Of a stretch of 64,000 nt of DNA, positions 32,532 to 40,167 are shown piece by piece (the first letter of the stretch is position 1; the number at the start of each line of letters is the position of its first letter). The DNA lies in the NCBI RefSeq assembly GCF_001591445.1, contig NZ_BCUX01000003.1:62001-126000 (forward strand). Reading direction: 5' to 3'. Made by a program: the position numbers and the translations under genes. Origin of the DNA: Neobacillus drentensis NBRC 102427. Its GTDB lineage: Bacteria; Bacillota; Bacilli; Bacillales; Cytobacillaceae. The notes beneath the pieces were generated by a model that did no database searches, was not told where the DNA came from, and saw nothing but the letters and a program-made list of their open reading frames with translations.

Positions 32532-32963
32532 TTATTCTACAACCTCTAGAGTAACATCAATATTCCCTCTGGTTGCTTTAGAATATGGACAGAATTCGTG
32601 TGCCTTTTGTACAAGATCTTCTAATTTTCCTTTTTCAATCCCATGTCCTTTTACTTGTAACGTTACTGCAATTTTGAATCCTTGATCTTCTTCATCATTT
32701 AAGAAACTTACATTTGCCGTTACCTCAGAATCAAATTTGACACGCTCTCTCCTCGCAATGTTTTGTAATGCCCCATCAAAACAAGCAGAGTAACCACAAG
32801 CAAACAATTGTTCAGGATTTGTGGCATTTGGTAATTCCTTTGCTCTTGGTGTCCCTGGCATGGCTAAATCCATTTTTATATTGCCATCATCCGTTTCTAC
32901 TCTTCCATGTCTTCCCCCAACGGCGGTTGCAGAGGACGTAAATAAGGGTTCCTGTTTAGTCAT
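32532..32963 (-). CDS. ohr: Organic hydroperoxide resistance protein
   Basis: The 143-residue OsmC-fold protein has the Ohr redox cysteines: the peroxidatic one in FACGYSACFDGAL and the resolving one in AHEFCPYSKATRGNI, plus GGRHGRVETDDG at the start. It reduces organic hydroperoxides with a dihydrolipoyl or bacillithiol-type reductant. No OhrR gene or OhrR-type box is nearby. GGAG sequences precede the ATG. It shares the island with quinone and azo reductases. Confidence 0.95.
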   Translation of the reverse strand: MTKQEPLFTSSATAVGGRHGRVETDDGNIKMDLAMPGTPRAKELPNATNPEQLFACGYSACFDGALQNIARRERVKFDSEVTANVSFLNDEEDQGFKIAVTLQVKGHGIEKGKLEDLVQKAHEFCPYSKATRGNIDVTLEVVE

Positions 32964-33113
32964 CGTTCTTCTCCTTTATTGTTAAATGTAAGCACTAAAA
33001 AATTTTTAAAAAATGATTCCTAAAAACCTGATGGTTCACCATAATTTCCTACCTATTATTTCATATGGTTGTATTTATTATTCCTAAGAGTTTTAAAGTA
33101 TTTTCTATGTAAT

Positions 33114-33147
33114 AAAAAACTAATCGAATGGCTTCGATTAGTTTTTT
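33114..33147 (-). terminator. Terminator of wrbA
   Basis: AAAACTAATCGAA pairs with TTCGATTAGTTTT (13 bp) around TGGC, with T runs on both strands. Confidence 0.85.
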
Positions 33148-33162
33148 ATATTAATTAAGATT

Positions 33163-33828
33163 TTATTGGTTCGCTTTTTTTACCCATTCTGCAACTGTAA
33201 CAGTACGCTTTGCTTGATGTTTAACAGCTGCCTGAACATCTTCAATCATTTTACCATCTTGACCAACCGTAACACTTGTTCCATATGGGTTACCGCCAGC
33301 TCCGAATGTTACTGGATCCGTATAACCAGGAGCAGCAACGATTGCACCCCAATGATACATGGACGTATAAAGTGATAAAATAGTTGCCTCTTGACCGCCG
33401 TGAGGGTTTTGTGCGGAAGTCATAGCACTTACCACTTTATTCATTAGCTTTCCATTAAACCAGAGACCACCAGTTGTATCTAGAAATTGTTTCATTTGTG
33501 CTGGCATGTTACCAAAGCGAGTAGGCACACTGAAAATAATTGCATCTGCCCATTCTAGGTCTTCCAATTTAACCTCAGGTACATCCTTTGTTTTATCTAC
33601 ATGTGCTTTCCAAACTGGATTCCCTTCGATAGCTGATTGCGGAGCAAGTTCAGGTACTTTTAATACTTTTACTTCAGCACCTGCTTCCTTTGCACCTTCT
33701 TCCGCCCATTTTGATAATTGATAGTTTGTTCCGCCCATGCTGTAATAAATTACTGCCAATTTTACATTTGACATGTTTTCATTCTCCTCTTTTGCTGAAT
33801 TTCCAAATAGTTTGGATAAAAAACCCAT
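33163..33828 (-). CDS. wrbA: NAD(P)H:quinone oxidoreductase WrbA-type
   Basis: The 221-residue flavodoxin-like protein has KLAVIYYSMGGTNYQLSKWA (FMN loop), SVPTRFGNMPAQMKQFLDTT, TSAQNPHGGQEAT and TFGAGGNPYGTS, all WrbA marks. It reduces quinones by two electrons, avoiding semiquinones. An alternative ATG at residue 19 has AGAGGAG upstream and would remove an odd basic leader (MGFLSKLFGNSAKEENEN). It is 47 bp after a DoxX gene, in the dioxygenase-DoxX-WrbA operon. A C-terminal fragment of a second copy lies at 32439. Confidence 0.92.
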   Translation of the reverse strand: MGFLSKLFGNSAKEENENMSNVKLAVIYYSMGGTNYQLSKWAEEGAKEAGAEVKVLKVPELAPQSAIEGNPVWKAHVDKTKDVPEVKLEDLEWADAIIFSVPTRFGNMPAQMKQFLDTTGGLWFNGKLMNKVVSAMTSAQNPHGGQEATILSLYTSMYHWGAIVAAPGYTDPVTFGAGGNPYGTSVTVGQDGKMIEDVQAAVKHQAKRTVTVAEWVKKANQ

Positions 33829-33875
33829 TTTGTTACACCACCTATTATTTACTTGTTGTTAAATTTCTATTTATA

Positions 33876-34295
33876 TTAAATTGCTTTTGCGTTTGTTGAA
33901 TCCCTGTGAAAAATTAGTTTATTTAATGAGAATAGCTTGCTTCCATTAATGACTAGATATACCGCAATAGCTAAGAAAGCTAAATCTAATTCATAACCGG
34001 CCATTTGACCATTTCCTAAAAAACCAATGGCTAGTTTAACTTTTACTGTTGCTCCGATCATTAATAATGCGAACAAAGCTGCTACAAGTCTTGTTGCCAA
34101 GCCAATGATTAATAGGATACCCCCAATAATTTCGAGTAATGCAACTCCATATGCCGTAGCTCCTGGTAAGCCAAGACTTTCAAACCAGCCTGCCGTGTTT
34201 TCAATTCCACCTTGAAACTTTACAACTCCATGAATAAAAAATATTGCTCCTAATGTAACGCGTAAAATAAGTGCTCCAATTTCATTTTTTAACAT
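33876..34295 (-). CDS. mhqP: DoxX-family membrane protein (MhqP-like)
   Basis: The 139-residue, four-helix protein begins ILRVTLGAIFFIHGVVKFQG, followed by AYGVALLEIIGGILLIIGLATRL and ALFALLMIGATVKVKL, which is the DoxX/MhqP pattern. In B. subtilis mhqP is co-transcribed with the mhqO dioxygenase and the nitroreductase mhqN under MhqR; here it sits between a dioxygenase/esterase remnant and wrbA in the same direction. The molecular role is unknown, but DoxX proteins cluster with thiol and quinone stress enzymes. Confidence 0.85.
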   Translation of the reverse strand: MLKNEIGALILRVTLGAIFFIHGVVKFQGGIENTAGWFESLGLPGATAYGVALLEIIGGILLIIGLATRLVAALFALLMIGATVKVKLAIGFLGNGQMAGYELDLAFLAIAVYLVINGSKLFSLNKLIFHRDSTNAKAI

Positions 34296-34320
34296 TTACT
34301 TAATTCCCCTTAAAGTTATA

Positions 34321-34541
34321 TTATTTAGTATTAAAATGTTGTCGATACCAATTTGCTGCTGCTTCTACTTCTTGACTGGTTAATTGATGCCCTCTATTTT
34401 CCCAATGGAGTTCTACCTTCGCATTTGCTTTATTCCTGCAAGTGGCAACAGGTCTAATTCATTGCCTCCAGTACCATGAAGCATAAGAAAGGTTGGCTTT
34501 AATGAATTTTTTCCTTTATTGAATATATGTTTCCTTATTTA
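34321..34541 (-). pseudogene. Decayed carboxylesterase (MhqD/YodD-like)
   Basis: The frame KHIFNKGKNSLKPTFLMLHG then TGGNELDLLPLAG is the start of an alpha/beta hydrolase of the MhqD type (HGTGG oxyanion loop). After a break comes NKANAKVELHWENRGHQLTS then QEVEAAANWYRQHFNTK and a stop, the usual C-terminus with the catalytic His (GHQL). The central ~130 codons with the nucleophile serine are lost. It sits right after the dioxygenase gene in the same operon, where a MhqD-like gene is expected. Confidence 0.85.
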
Positions 34542-35472
34542 ATTCCCTTACTTTAAATGGAAGCAATCCACGTTCAAGTTGTTCTCTATGCGGTTCATAC
34601 TTTGCAGGCAGCATTAATTTCTCTCCCATTGTTTCTGGAGTTTCATCATGGGCAAAGCCTGGAGGATCGGTTGCAATTTCAAATAAGATTTCTCCATGTT
34701 CTCTAAAATAAATCGCATTGAAATAGTTTCGATCCTGTACCGGAGTGACACCGTACCCATTCGCTGCAACATACTTTTTCCATTCCAATTGATCCTGGTC
34801 ATCACTAGCACGCCAGGCGATATGATGTACGGTTCCCACACCCATTCGCCCGCGTCCATTCGACGTTAATTTCAGGTCAATGACATTTCCGATATCAGCT
34901 GAAGAACGATATCGCGCAAAATCTCCTTCTTTACCTACGAGTTCAAGACCCATTACTTTTTCTAACAAATCCGCCGTTTTATTAGGCTGAGAGGATAATA
35001 GTGTCGCTCCGCCAAATCCTTTGATGGCAACATCTGGTGTTACCCCGCTAAAGTTCCAATTATTAACCTCGCCTTCTTCCCTTTCAACAATTTCAAGGTG
35101 AAGACCATGTGGATCATCGAATTCCAAATATTGCTCCCCGAATCGTTCCATTTTTGTAAAAGGTACTTTGAACTTTTCTAATCTATTCTCCCAAAATCCT
35201 ATGGCACCTTTAGGAACAACATATGAGGTAACCCCAACTTGACCTCCACCGATAGTACCTTGACGAGCACCAGCCCACGGGAAGAATGTGATGATGGTTC
35301 CAGGTTTTCCGCCTTCATTTCCGAAATAGAGGTGATATGTGCCAGGGTCATCGAAGTTTACCGTTTGTTTCACTAGGCGCAATCCTAAAACTCCTGCATA
35401 AAAATCAACATTCTCCTGTGGATGACCTACAATAGCAGTAATATGATGAATACCCATTGTTTTCTTACTCAT
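34516..35472 (-). CDS. mhqO: Ring-cleaving dioxygenase, VOC family (MhqO-like)
   Basis: The 318-residue product is a two-module extradiol-type dioxygenase: MGIHHITAIVGHPQENVDFY starts module 1, VGTVHHIAWRASDDQDQLEW starts module 2, and EHGEILFEIATDPPGFAHDE gives the final metal Glu. MhqO/MhqA relatives open hydroquinone or catechol rings and are induced by MhqR loss. It heads an operon with an esterase remnant, doxX and wrbA. A MhqR-type site with a perfect right half lies 74 bp upstream. Confidence 0.92.
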   Translation of the reverse strand: MSKKTMGIHHITAIVGHPQENVDFYAGVLGLRLVKQTVNFDDPGTYHLYFGNEGGKPGTIITFFPWAGARQGTIGGGQVGVTSYVVPKGAIGFWENRLEKFKVPFTKMERFGEQYLEFDDPHGLHLEIVEREEGEVNNWNFSGVTPDVAIKGFGGATLLSSQPNKTADLLEKVMGLELVGKEGDFARYRSSADIGNVIDLKLTSNGRGRMGVGTVHHIAWRASDDQDQLEWKKYVAANGYGVTPVQDRNYFNAIYFREHGEILFEIATDPPGFAHDETPETMGEKLMLPAKYEPHREQLERGLLPFKVRELNKETYIQ

Positions 35473-35545
35473 TTTGAAAACACTCCTTTTTATATTATGA
35501 TGTCTATTTTTTTATTAAATTATTGATAAAATTTTAAGTTTGAGA

Positions 35546-35561
35546 TTCTTCATTTCGAGAT
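35546..35561. promoter_or_regulatory. MhqR-type site before the dioxygenase operon
   Basis: TTCTTCATTTCGAGAT matches at 12 of 16 positions, with the half-site TTCGAGAT intact. It lies between the doxX stop and the dioxygenase start. Confidence 0.5.
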
Positions 35562-35564
35562 ATT

Positions 35565-35963
35565 TTAGAATAAAAAAGCATCTAATGCATATTGTCCAGG
35601 TCCAATTAAGGCTAAACCAATTACCACTGCAATCAATGTCAGGTTATATTCGTAACCATTTTGTGTTGCCCAATAACCATTAGGAGCATGAACCTTTACT
35701 ATTGCCATTACCATTGTAGCTGCAATCATTATTCCCGCAAGGGGAGTAAGGAGTCCTAATGTAAACAATAATCCCCCAATTAATTCTGCTAATCCTGCCA
35801 TGAGGGCCATTGTCACACCTGGCTTCAATCCGAGGGATTCCATCCAGCCTCCTGTACCCTTCAAGCCGTAGCCACCAAACCAGCCAAATAATTTTTGTGC
35901 ACCGTGTGCCATGAATGACAAACCAATCACTAATCTAATAATTAATAATCCAATACTCATCAT
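35565..35963 (-). CDS. DoxX-family membrane protein, second copy
   Basis: The 132-residue four-helix protein has IGLLIIRLVIGLSFMAHGAQ, KLFGWFGGYGLKGTGGWMES, then GLAELIGGLLFTLGLLTPLAG, a clear DoxX/YphA-type pattern with the GxxGTxxWM loop. A near-perfect MhqR-type palindrome lies 27 bp upstream of its ATG, so it is the best-placed MhqR target in the window. It lies directly between mhqR and the dioxygenase operon. Confidence 0.9.
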   Translation of the reverse strand: MMSIGLLIIRLVIGLSFMAHGAQKLFGWFGGYGLKGTGGWMESLGLKPGVTMALMAGLAELIGGLLFTLGLLTPLAGIMIAATMVMAIVKVHAPNGYWATQNGYEYNLTLIAVVIGLALIGPGQYALDAFLF

Positions 35964-35989
35964 TATATTAATCCTCCTGATTTCCTTTT

Positions 35990-36005
35990 ATCTCGATTTC
36001 GAGAT
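35990..36005. promoter_or_regulatory. MhqR-type operator before doxX
   Basis: ATCTCGATTTCGAGAT is palindromic except at one central position and matches the MhqR consensus at 15 of 16 positions. It lies 27 bp upstream of the doxX start. Confidence 0.7.
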
Positions 36006-36026
36006 ATTAGTTAAAAAAATATACGA

Positions 36027-36449
36027 TTACACTCTGTTACTAACTTTTTTTAAAGAGTTGACCAACAACTCGGATTCAACATCTGTTAAATTTTCAAAAA
36101 AAGAATCAACTATTTCTTGATACTTTGGCATAATGTTTTCCATCAATTCCAATCCTTCAGCTGTCAAGGTTATATGAATAACTCTTCTGTCTTCTCTACA
36201 GTCATTTCTTTTTATGATTCCTTTTTGTTCAAGTTTATCTATAACATATGTCATCGAACCGCTAGAGATCAGTATCCTACTTCCAATCTGCTGAATCGTT
36301 TGTTTTCCTTTGTGGAAAAGCACTTCTAAAACAGAGAACTCGGTGATACTTAATTTATTTTTGGACATTTCATCTCTTATTCTTTCCTGAATGGCTTTTG
36401 AGGTTTGCATTAGCAGCAAAAATGGCTGGTTTGTACATTTCCTTTCCAT
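36027..36449 (-). CDS. mhqR: MarR-family repressor, MhqR-like
   Basis: The 140-residue winged helix protein has the MarR core: ITEFSVLEVLFHKGKQTIQQ, IGSRILISSGSMTYVIDKLE (recognition helix) and IKRNDCREDRRVIHITLTAEG (wing). MhqR represses azoreductase, dioxygenase and DoxX genes and is released by hydroquinones. A perfect palindrome ATCTTGAATTCAAGAT lies 36 bp upstream of its own ATG, so it is likely autoregulated. It sits between its presumed targets doxX and spx. The name rests on operator type and neighbours. Confidence 0.85.
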   Translation of the reverse strand: MERKCTNQPFLLLMQTSKAIQERIRDEMSKNKLSITEFSVLEVLFHKGKQTIQQIGSRILISSGSMTYVIDKLEQKGIIKRNDCREDRRVIHITLTAEGLELMENIMPKYQEIVDSFFENLTDVESELLVNSLKKVSNRV

Positions 36450-36484
36450 ACTTACACCTCCTATTTAATACCTTTAATCAATAA

Positions 36485-36500
36485 ATCTTGAATTCAAGAT
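36485..36500. promoter_or_regulatory. Perfect palindrome before mhqR
   Basis: ATCTTGAATTCAAGAT is a perfect 16-bp palindrome. On the minus strand TTGACT with a 17-nt spacer to AATTAT lies just upstream, so the operator covers the region downstream of the promoter. Confidence 0.7.
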
Positions 36501-36567
36501 AATTTTATAATTTTACAATTAAGTCAATAACAATTTTCCTTTAAATAATCTGGGATACAAACGGGCA

Positions 36568-36972
36568 TTATTGAACTTCATCCATCAAGCTATAAACTTC
36601 ATCAAGTTGAAATACACGCATGTAACGCGGCAAAAAGCTCCGTATCTCTTCTTCATTAAACCCGACTTGTAATCTTTTTTCATCCAGAATTAAGGGTCTT
36701 CTTAATAGCCCAGGATTTCCTTCAATAATCGTATACAATTCTCGAAGTGATAGAGAATCGATATTTATATTTAACTTCTGAAAAGCTTTTGACTTAGTTG
36801 AGATAATTTCATCGGTGCCCTCTTCTGTGAAATGAAGGATATTCTTAATCTCATCTAATGTAAGCTTTTCAGAAACGATATTTCTTTCTTCGTAAGCAAT
36901 ATGATGTTCATCAAACCAAGCTTTTGCTTTTCGGCATGAAGCACAACTAGGTGATATATATAAAGTTACCAT
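36568..36972 (-). CDS. spx: Spx-family redox regulator (Spx paralogue)
   Basis: The start at 36972 follows GGGAGTG by 8 nt, giving 134 aa. The product [20 protein letters not shown] has the redox switch Cys10-X-X-Cys13, then [20 protein letters not shown] (with the RNA polymerase alpha contact Gly52 region) and [20 protein letters not shown] with Arg92. Spx binds RNA polymerase under disulfide/electrophile stress and activates thiol-repair genes. A MhqR-type palindrome between a consensus promoter and the ATG suggests this copy is made when quinones are present. The housekeeping spx is presumably elsewhere. Confidence 0.9.
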   Translation of the reverse strand: MVTLYISPSCASCRKAKAWFDEHHIAYEERNIVSEKLTLDEIKNILHFTEEGTDEIISTKSKAFQKLNINIDSLSLRELYTIIEGNPGLLRRPLILDEKRLQVGFNEEEIRSFLPRYMRVFQLDEVYSLMDEVQ

Positions 36973-37046
36973 TATTAACACTCCCTTGATGTTTTAGTCA
37001 TTTCGACTGATATCAAATAAATTTCCATTTTATTCCAACTCTGCGT

Positions 37047-37111
37047 ATCTTGAATTATGATATCTCGAATTGAAGATATTTTTATTATATATCATCTTTT
37101 CCATATGTCAA
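37047..37111 (-). promoter_or_regulatory. spx promoter with MhqR-type operators
   Basis: On the minus strand TTGACA (37106-37111), a 16-nt spacer and TATAAT (37084-37089) form a consensus promoter. ATCTCGAATTGAAGAT (37062-37077, 14 of 16 matches) covers the start region, and a second half-site ATCTTGAATT (37047-37056) is adjacent. Confidence 0.7.
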
Positions 37112-37128
37112 CTGCAAATAATCAAAAA

Positions 37129-37158
37129 AACCCTTTATGAAATTTCTCATAAAGGGGG
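37129..37158 (-). terminator. Terminator of the cdaS-GH18 operon
   Basis: CCCTTTATGA pairs with TCATAAAGGG across 6 nt, then TTTTTTTG on the minus strand. Confidence 0.85.
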
Positions 37159-37165
37159 TTCAGTT

Positions 37166-38491
37166 TTACTGCACATTGAATTCCTCTAACAGTATTTTTT
37201 CAGTTTGAGGCATTGTTAAACCTAGATGCCAGCATCCCATTCCTCCTAGTCCATATTGCCCAACTAATCGGAACTTCACAAGCAGGCTTCGCGGGTCTTC
37301 AAACCACACTTCGTGTAAAATGCCTTTATTATCTACATAGCGAAACCACGGTGCAGCAGCCTTTTCATCAAAATGCAAAGCACTTTGATAGCCGGTATAT
37401 AAATCGACGGCATGTTGGGTCGAATAAGCTTTTCCAGATTGCTTCTTCTCTTTTATCGTCCAGTCATAAGCATATTGAGGAATTCCAAGCATCAACTTTT
37501 TTCTATCTACAACGGATACAGCATAGTCCAGTGTGGCTTTTACTTTTTCAATTGGGGCTATCGGACCTGATGGGCCTCCTGGCCAATGCCAATCATAAGT
37601 CATTAAAAATATCCTATCCAGATACTTTCCAAGCGTTTGATAATCATAACCTGCTGAATAAGATGGCTCCTGGTCTCCTTTTTTAGGTGGGACGGCCATC
37701 ATGACCTCCATTCCTGCTGGGTGCAGTTTTTCAGCCAATTCTTTTATAAATTGATTAAGGTGATTCCGATCTTTAGGTCTAACTTGTTCAAAGTCGATAA
37801 CAACACCTTTATAGTCGTGGCTATCCAATAAGGAATAAATATTATTAATAAATTTTTGTCTCAACCAATCAGTACTCATTAATGTATGAATTAATTCAGG
37901 ATCGAATCCTTTTTCACTTAAATTGGATAAAGTAGCATATGGAGTCACGTTCTTTTTCCATGCGATTTTATGTGCTTGATTCTCCTGCACTTCAATCAGA
38001 TTGCCTTGTACATCAGGTTTATACTCAAACACAAAAATACCAGAGAGTGTACTTTTATAATTATTAATCATCCAGGTATTCGAGTTCTTATCTTTTGGAA
38101 CAAAGTAGGTTCCAGTCCAAATATCAAATTTTTGCGGACGGGGGATACTCAATTTTTGTCCAGGAACAATAACTCTATTTTTCAACCCATTTTGGTTCAT
38201 TAACGTTTCTTCACTTATTGCATGTCGTTTTGCAATCTCCCAAACGCTGTCTCCTGGCTGAACAATGTAAGTAGAACCAGGTAATAAAAGTGCCTGCCCA
38301 AGAACAAGTCCCATATTTTTAGCTAAACCATTTATCTTTGCGAGTTTGTCTTTGTCAATTTTATATTGTTTAGATATTTTACCTAAGCTATCTCCATATT
38401 TCACTTCATGAATGACTTGTGCATTTGTCAAACTCGGGTTCAACAAAATGATACAAACTGAAATGAATAACAATTTTATTTTTTTTATCAT
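37166..38491 (-). CDS. LysM + GH18 glycosidase (spore peptidoglycan hydrolase-like)
   Basis: The 441-residue precursor has a signal peptide (residues ~1-24, IKLLFISVCIILLNPSLTNA), two LysM modules (VIHEVKYGDSLGKISKQYKI and TYIVQPGDSVWEIAKRHAIS) and a GH18 barrel with YKGVVIDFEQV carrying the catalytic Glu. It is related to YaaH/SleL/YdhD N-acetylglucosaminidases that act on spore cortex, but those usually lack a cleaved signal. It is 31 bp after cdaS, so the two are probably expressed together in sporulation. No domain is missing. Confidence 0.9.
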   Translation of the reverse strand: MIKKIKLLFISVCIILLNPSLTNAQVIHEVKYGDSLGKISKQYKIDKDKLAKINGLAKNMGLVLGQALLLPGSTYIVQPGDSVWEIAKRHAISEETLMNQNGLKNRVIVPGQKLSIPRPQKFDIWTGTYFVPKDKNSNTWMINNYKSTLSGIFVFEYKPDVQGNLIEVQENQAHKIAWKKNVTPYATLSNLSEKGFDPELIHTLMSTDWLRQKFINNIYSLLDSHDYKGVVIDFEQVRPKDRNHLNQFIKELAEKLHPAGMEVMMAVPPKKGDQEPSYSAGYDYQTLGKYLDRIFLMTYDWHWPGGPSGPIAPIEKVKATLDYAVSVVDRKKLMLGIPQYAYDWTIKEKKQSGKAYSTQHAVDLYTGYQSALHFDEKAAAPWFRYVDNKGILHEVWFEDPRSLLVKFRLVGQYGLGGMGCWHLGLTMPQTEKILLEEFNVQ

Positions 38492-38522
38492 AAATTTATC
38501 TCCTTATTTTTCAAGATCATTC

Positions 38523-39152
38523 TTAGGCATGAAACAAGATAGGGTTTCTAGTGTTTATTGGATATAGTCTCCCATGTAACGCAAAAGAAATTTTACCCGT
38601 TTCTTCAGAAACAACAAGAGCAAGTGCATCGCTTTTTTCGGATATTCCTAGGGCTGCACGGTGGCGTGTTCCAACTTTCTTATCTCCAGTTACTCCAGTT
38701 GTCAGCGGAAGCACATTTGCTGCCGAAACAACTTGATTTCCCTTGATTAAAACTGCTCCATCATGTAATGGATTTCCCGGGTAAAAAATCGATTCCAATA
38801 ATTTTGGTGTTACTAGAGCTTCTATTGTTGTTCCCTTTTGGATAATGGTGTCAACAGAGTCACTACGTTCAACTACAATAAGTGCACCATGTCGGTTCTT
38901 CGATAGGATTTGAGCAGCAATAGATAACTCATCGTATGTATCCGTAAAGGACGACAAGTAACAATTTAAATAAAAAGAAGCCGCCATAGATTCAATTTTT
39001 ATTAGATGTTCCTTTACATCCTCTAAACTCCCTAATACACAGTGGTTTTCGTTACCCAGGACACTTAAATTAGTTTCGAGTAAATCAATTATATTTTTAA
39101 TACCATCTTCTAAATTTTGCTTTAATGGTGAAAAATCACAATTACTCTCCAT
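38523..39152 (-). CDS. cdaS: Sporulation-type diadenylate cyclase CdaS
   Basis: The 209-residue protein has a two-helix N-terminal region (~1-65, autoinhibitory in CdaS) and a DAC domain with NPLHDGAVLIKGNQVVSAAN (DGA motif) and KKVGTRHRAALGISEKSDAL (RHR motif), both catalytic, so it should make c-di-AMP from two ATP. There is no membrane helix, which separates it from CdaA, and no DNA-binding domain, which separates it from DisA. B. subtilis cdaS is forespore-expressed and affects germination. It is co-oriented with the LysM-GH18 gene. Confidence 0.93.
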   Translation of the reverse strand: MESNCDFSPLKQNLEDGIKNIIDLLETNLSVLGNENHCVLGSLEDVKEHLIKIESMAASFYLNCYLSSFTDTYDELSIAAQILSKNRHGALIVVERSDSVDTIIQKGTTIEALVTPKLLESIFYPGNPLHDGAVLIKGNQVVSAANVLPLTTGVTGDKKVGTRHRAALGISEKSDALALVVSEETGKISFALHGRLYPINTRNPILFHA

Positions 39153-39385
39153 GTTGATATTCCTCCAACTATTAGCTAAAAGCCTTTTATTCCAATCTTT
39201 TTATTTACGGTACTTGTTAGATATAGTATTAGTTTGGTGTTTTAAAATTATTTATGAGCATTCCGACATAATCCCACGCTACTTTAATTGATTTATTTTC
39301 TCAAGTTTACTATAATGTATTTAAGTTACTAAAAGTATACATGTTACTTTTTATATAATATTATTTTAGAAGCGAGGTATGGAAA

Positions 39386-39880
39386 ATGAATATGTTAGAA
39401 TCAAAAGTAATTCAAACTAGATTTGAAAAAGAAATATTTATAGAAGAAAAATCAAACATTGAAATTAACGGGTTTCATACTCTTGATAAGAACACTTCTT
39501 TTTATGAATTTATGGTAGGGCTTGATCTAATTCGAATAAGGAATAATGAGTATTATGGAAATAAAACAAGTTACGTTAATATAAGAATTTCAGAAGATTT
39601 ACAATCTCTTTTTATAATAGAGCCTGATGTTCAAAGTGTTTTTGCCATCAAAAATAAACAGGAAAAAGAAGCAGCCATTGAATTAATTCATTATTTATTA
39701 GTTGATTCACAAACTTTTAAACAAGTGGTATCAGAAATGATAAGTAACATAAAAAGAGAAAATGTTGTTAATGTATTTGAAGTCAAGGAAGCTAACATTA
39801 AGCTGGCTGTGCTAGAAAGATTATTAAACGTTAGTAATGAAGATATAAAATTCATGATTAGACTGGAAAATATAGCTTAG
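39386..39880 (+). CDS. Hypothetical protein, paralogue of 26994-27554
   Basis: The 164-residue product (MNMLESKVIQTRFEKEIFIE..) is a clear paralogue of the minus-strand protein at 26994; both keep YEFMVGL, NEYYG, QEKE..IELI and a C-terminal LLNV segment. There is no membrane segment or known motif. GCGAGGTA precedes the ATG, as in the paralogue. TATAAT (39353-39358) and the shared GTTACTTTTTATAT element lie upstream. The function is unknown. Confidence 0.7.
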   Translation: MNMLESKVIQTRFEKEIFIEEKSNIEINGFHTLDKNTSFYEFMVGLDLIRIRNNEYYGNKTSYVNIRISEDLQSLFIIEPDVQSVFAIKNKQEKEAAIELIHYLLVDSQTFKQVVSEMISNIKRENVVNVFEVKEANIKLAVLERLLNVSNEDIKFMIRLENIA

Positions 39881-39885
39881 TTTTA

Positions 39886-39930
39886 TAAAAAGGAGAAAAG
39901 CCTCATTTTAACTGGCTTTTCTCCTTTTTT
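39886..39930 (+). terminator. Terminator of the hypothetical gene
   Basis: AAAAAGGAGAAAAGCC pairs with GGCTTTTCTCCTTTTT (16 bp) around an 11-nt loop, with a T run. Confidence 0.9.
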
Positions 39931-40094
39931 AATTGAAATAGTTCTTACTGCATAAAAGAAACACCATTAATGAATTCCTTTAAAAGCATGGGCTTTCCCG
40001 ATTTATTTTTGGTAAATAAAAAATCGAATATCAAACACTATTTTTACATAGTATTCGAATTATCCTTATTTTAGGGAATACCTTTTTGTCAAAA

Positions 40095-40121
40095 AACAAC
40101 CCAATATATATTGAGTTGCTT
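40095..40121 (-). terminator. Terminator of the long pirin gene
   Basis: CAACCCAATATATATTGAGTTG folds with one mismatch and is followed by TTTTTT on the minus strand. Confidence 0.7.
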
Positions 40122-40167
40122 TAACTGATTTGCGATTCCTCCTTACCTTACATTTAATGAATAGTGA

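Noticed and set aside
37213-37686. Plus-strand frame of 157 codons opposite the GH18 gene
   Set aside because: The opposite strand encodes a complete GH18 barrel; this frame has no motif or ribosome site.
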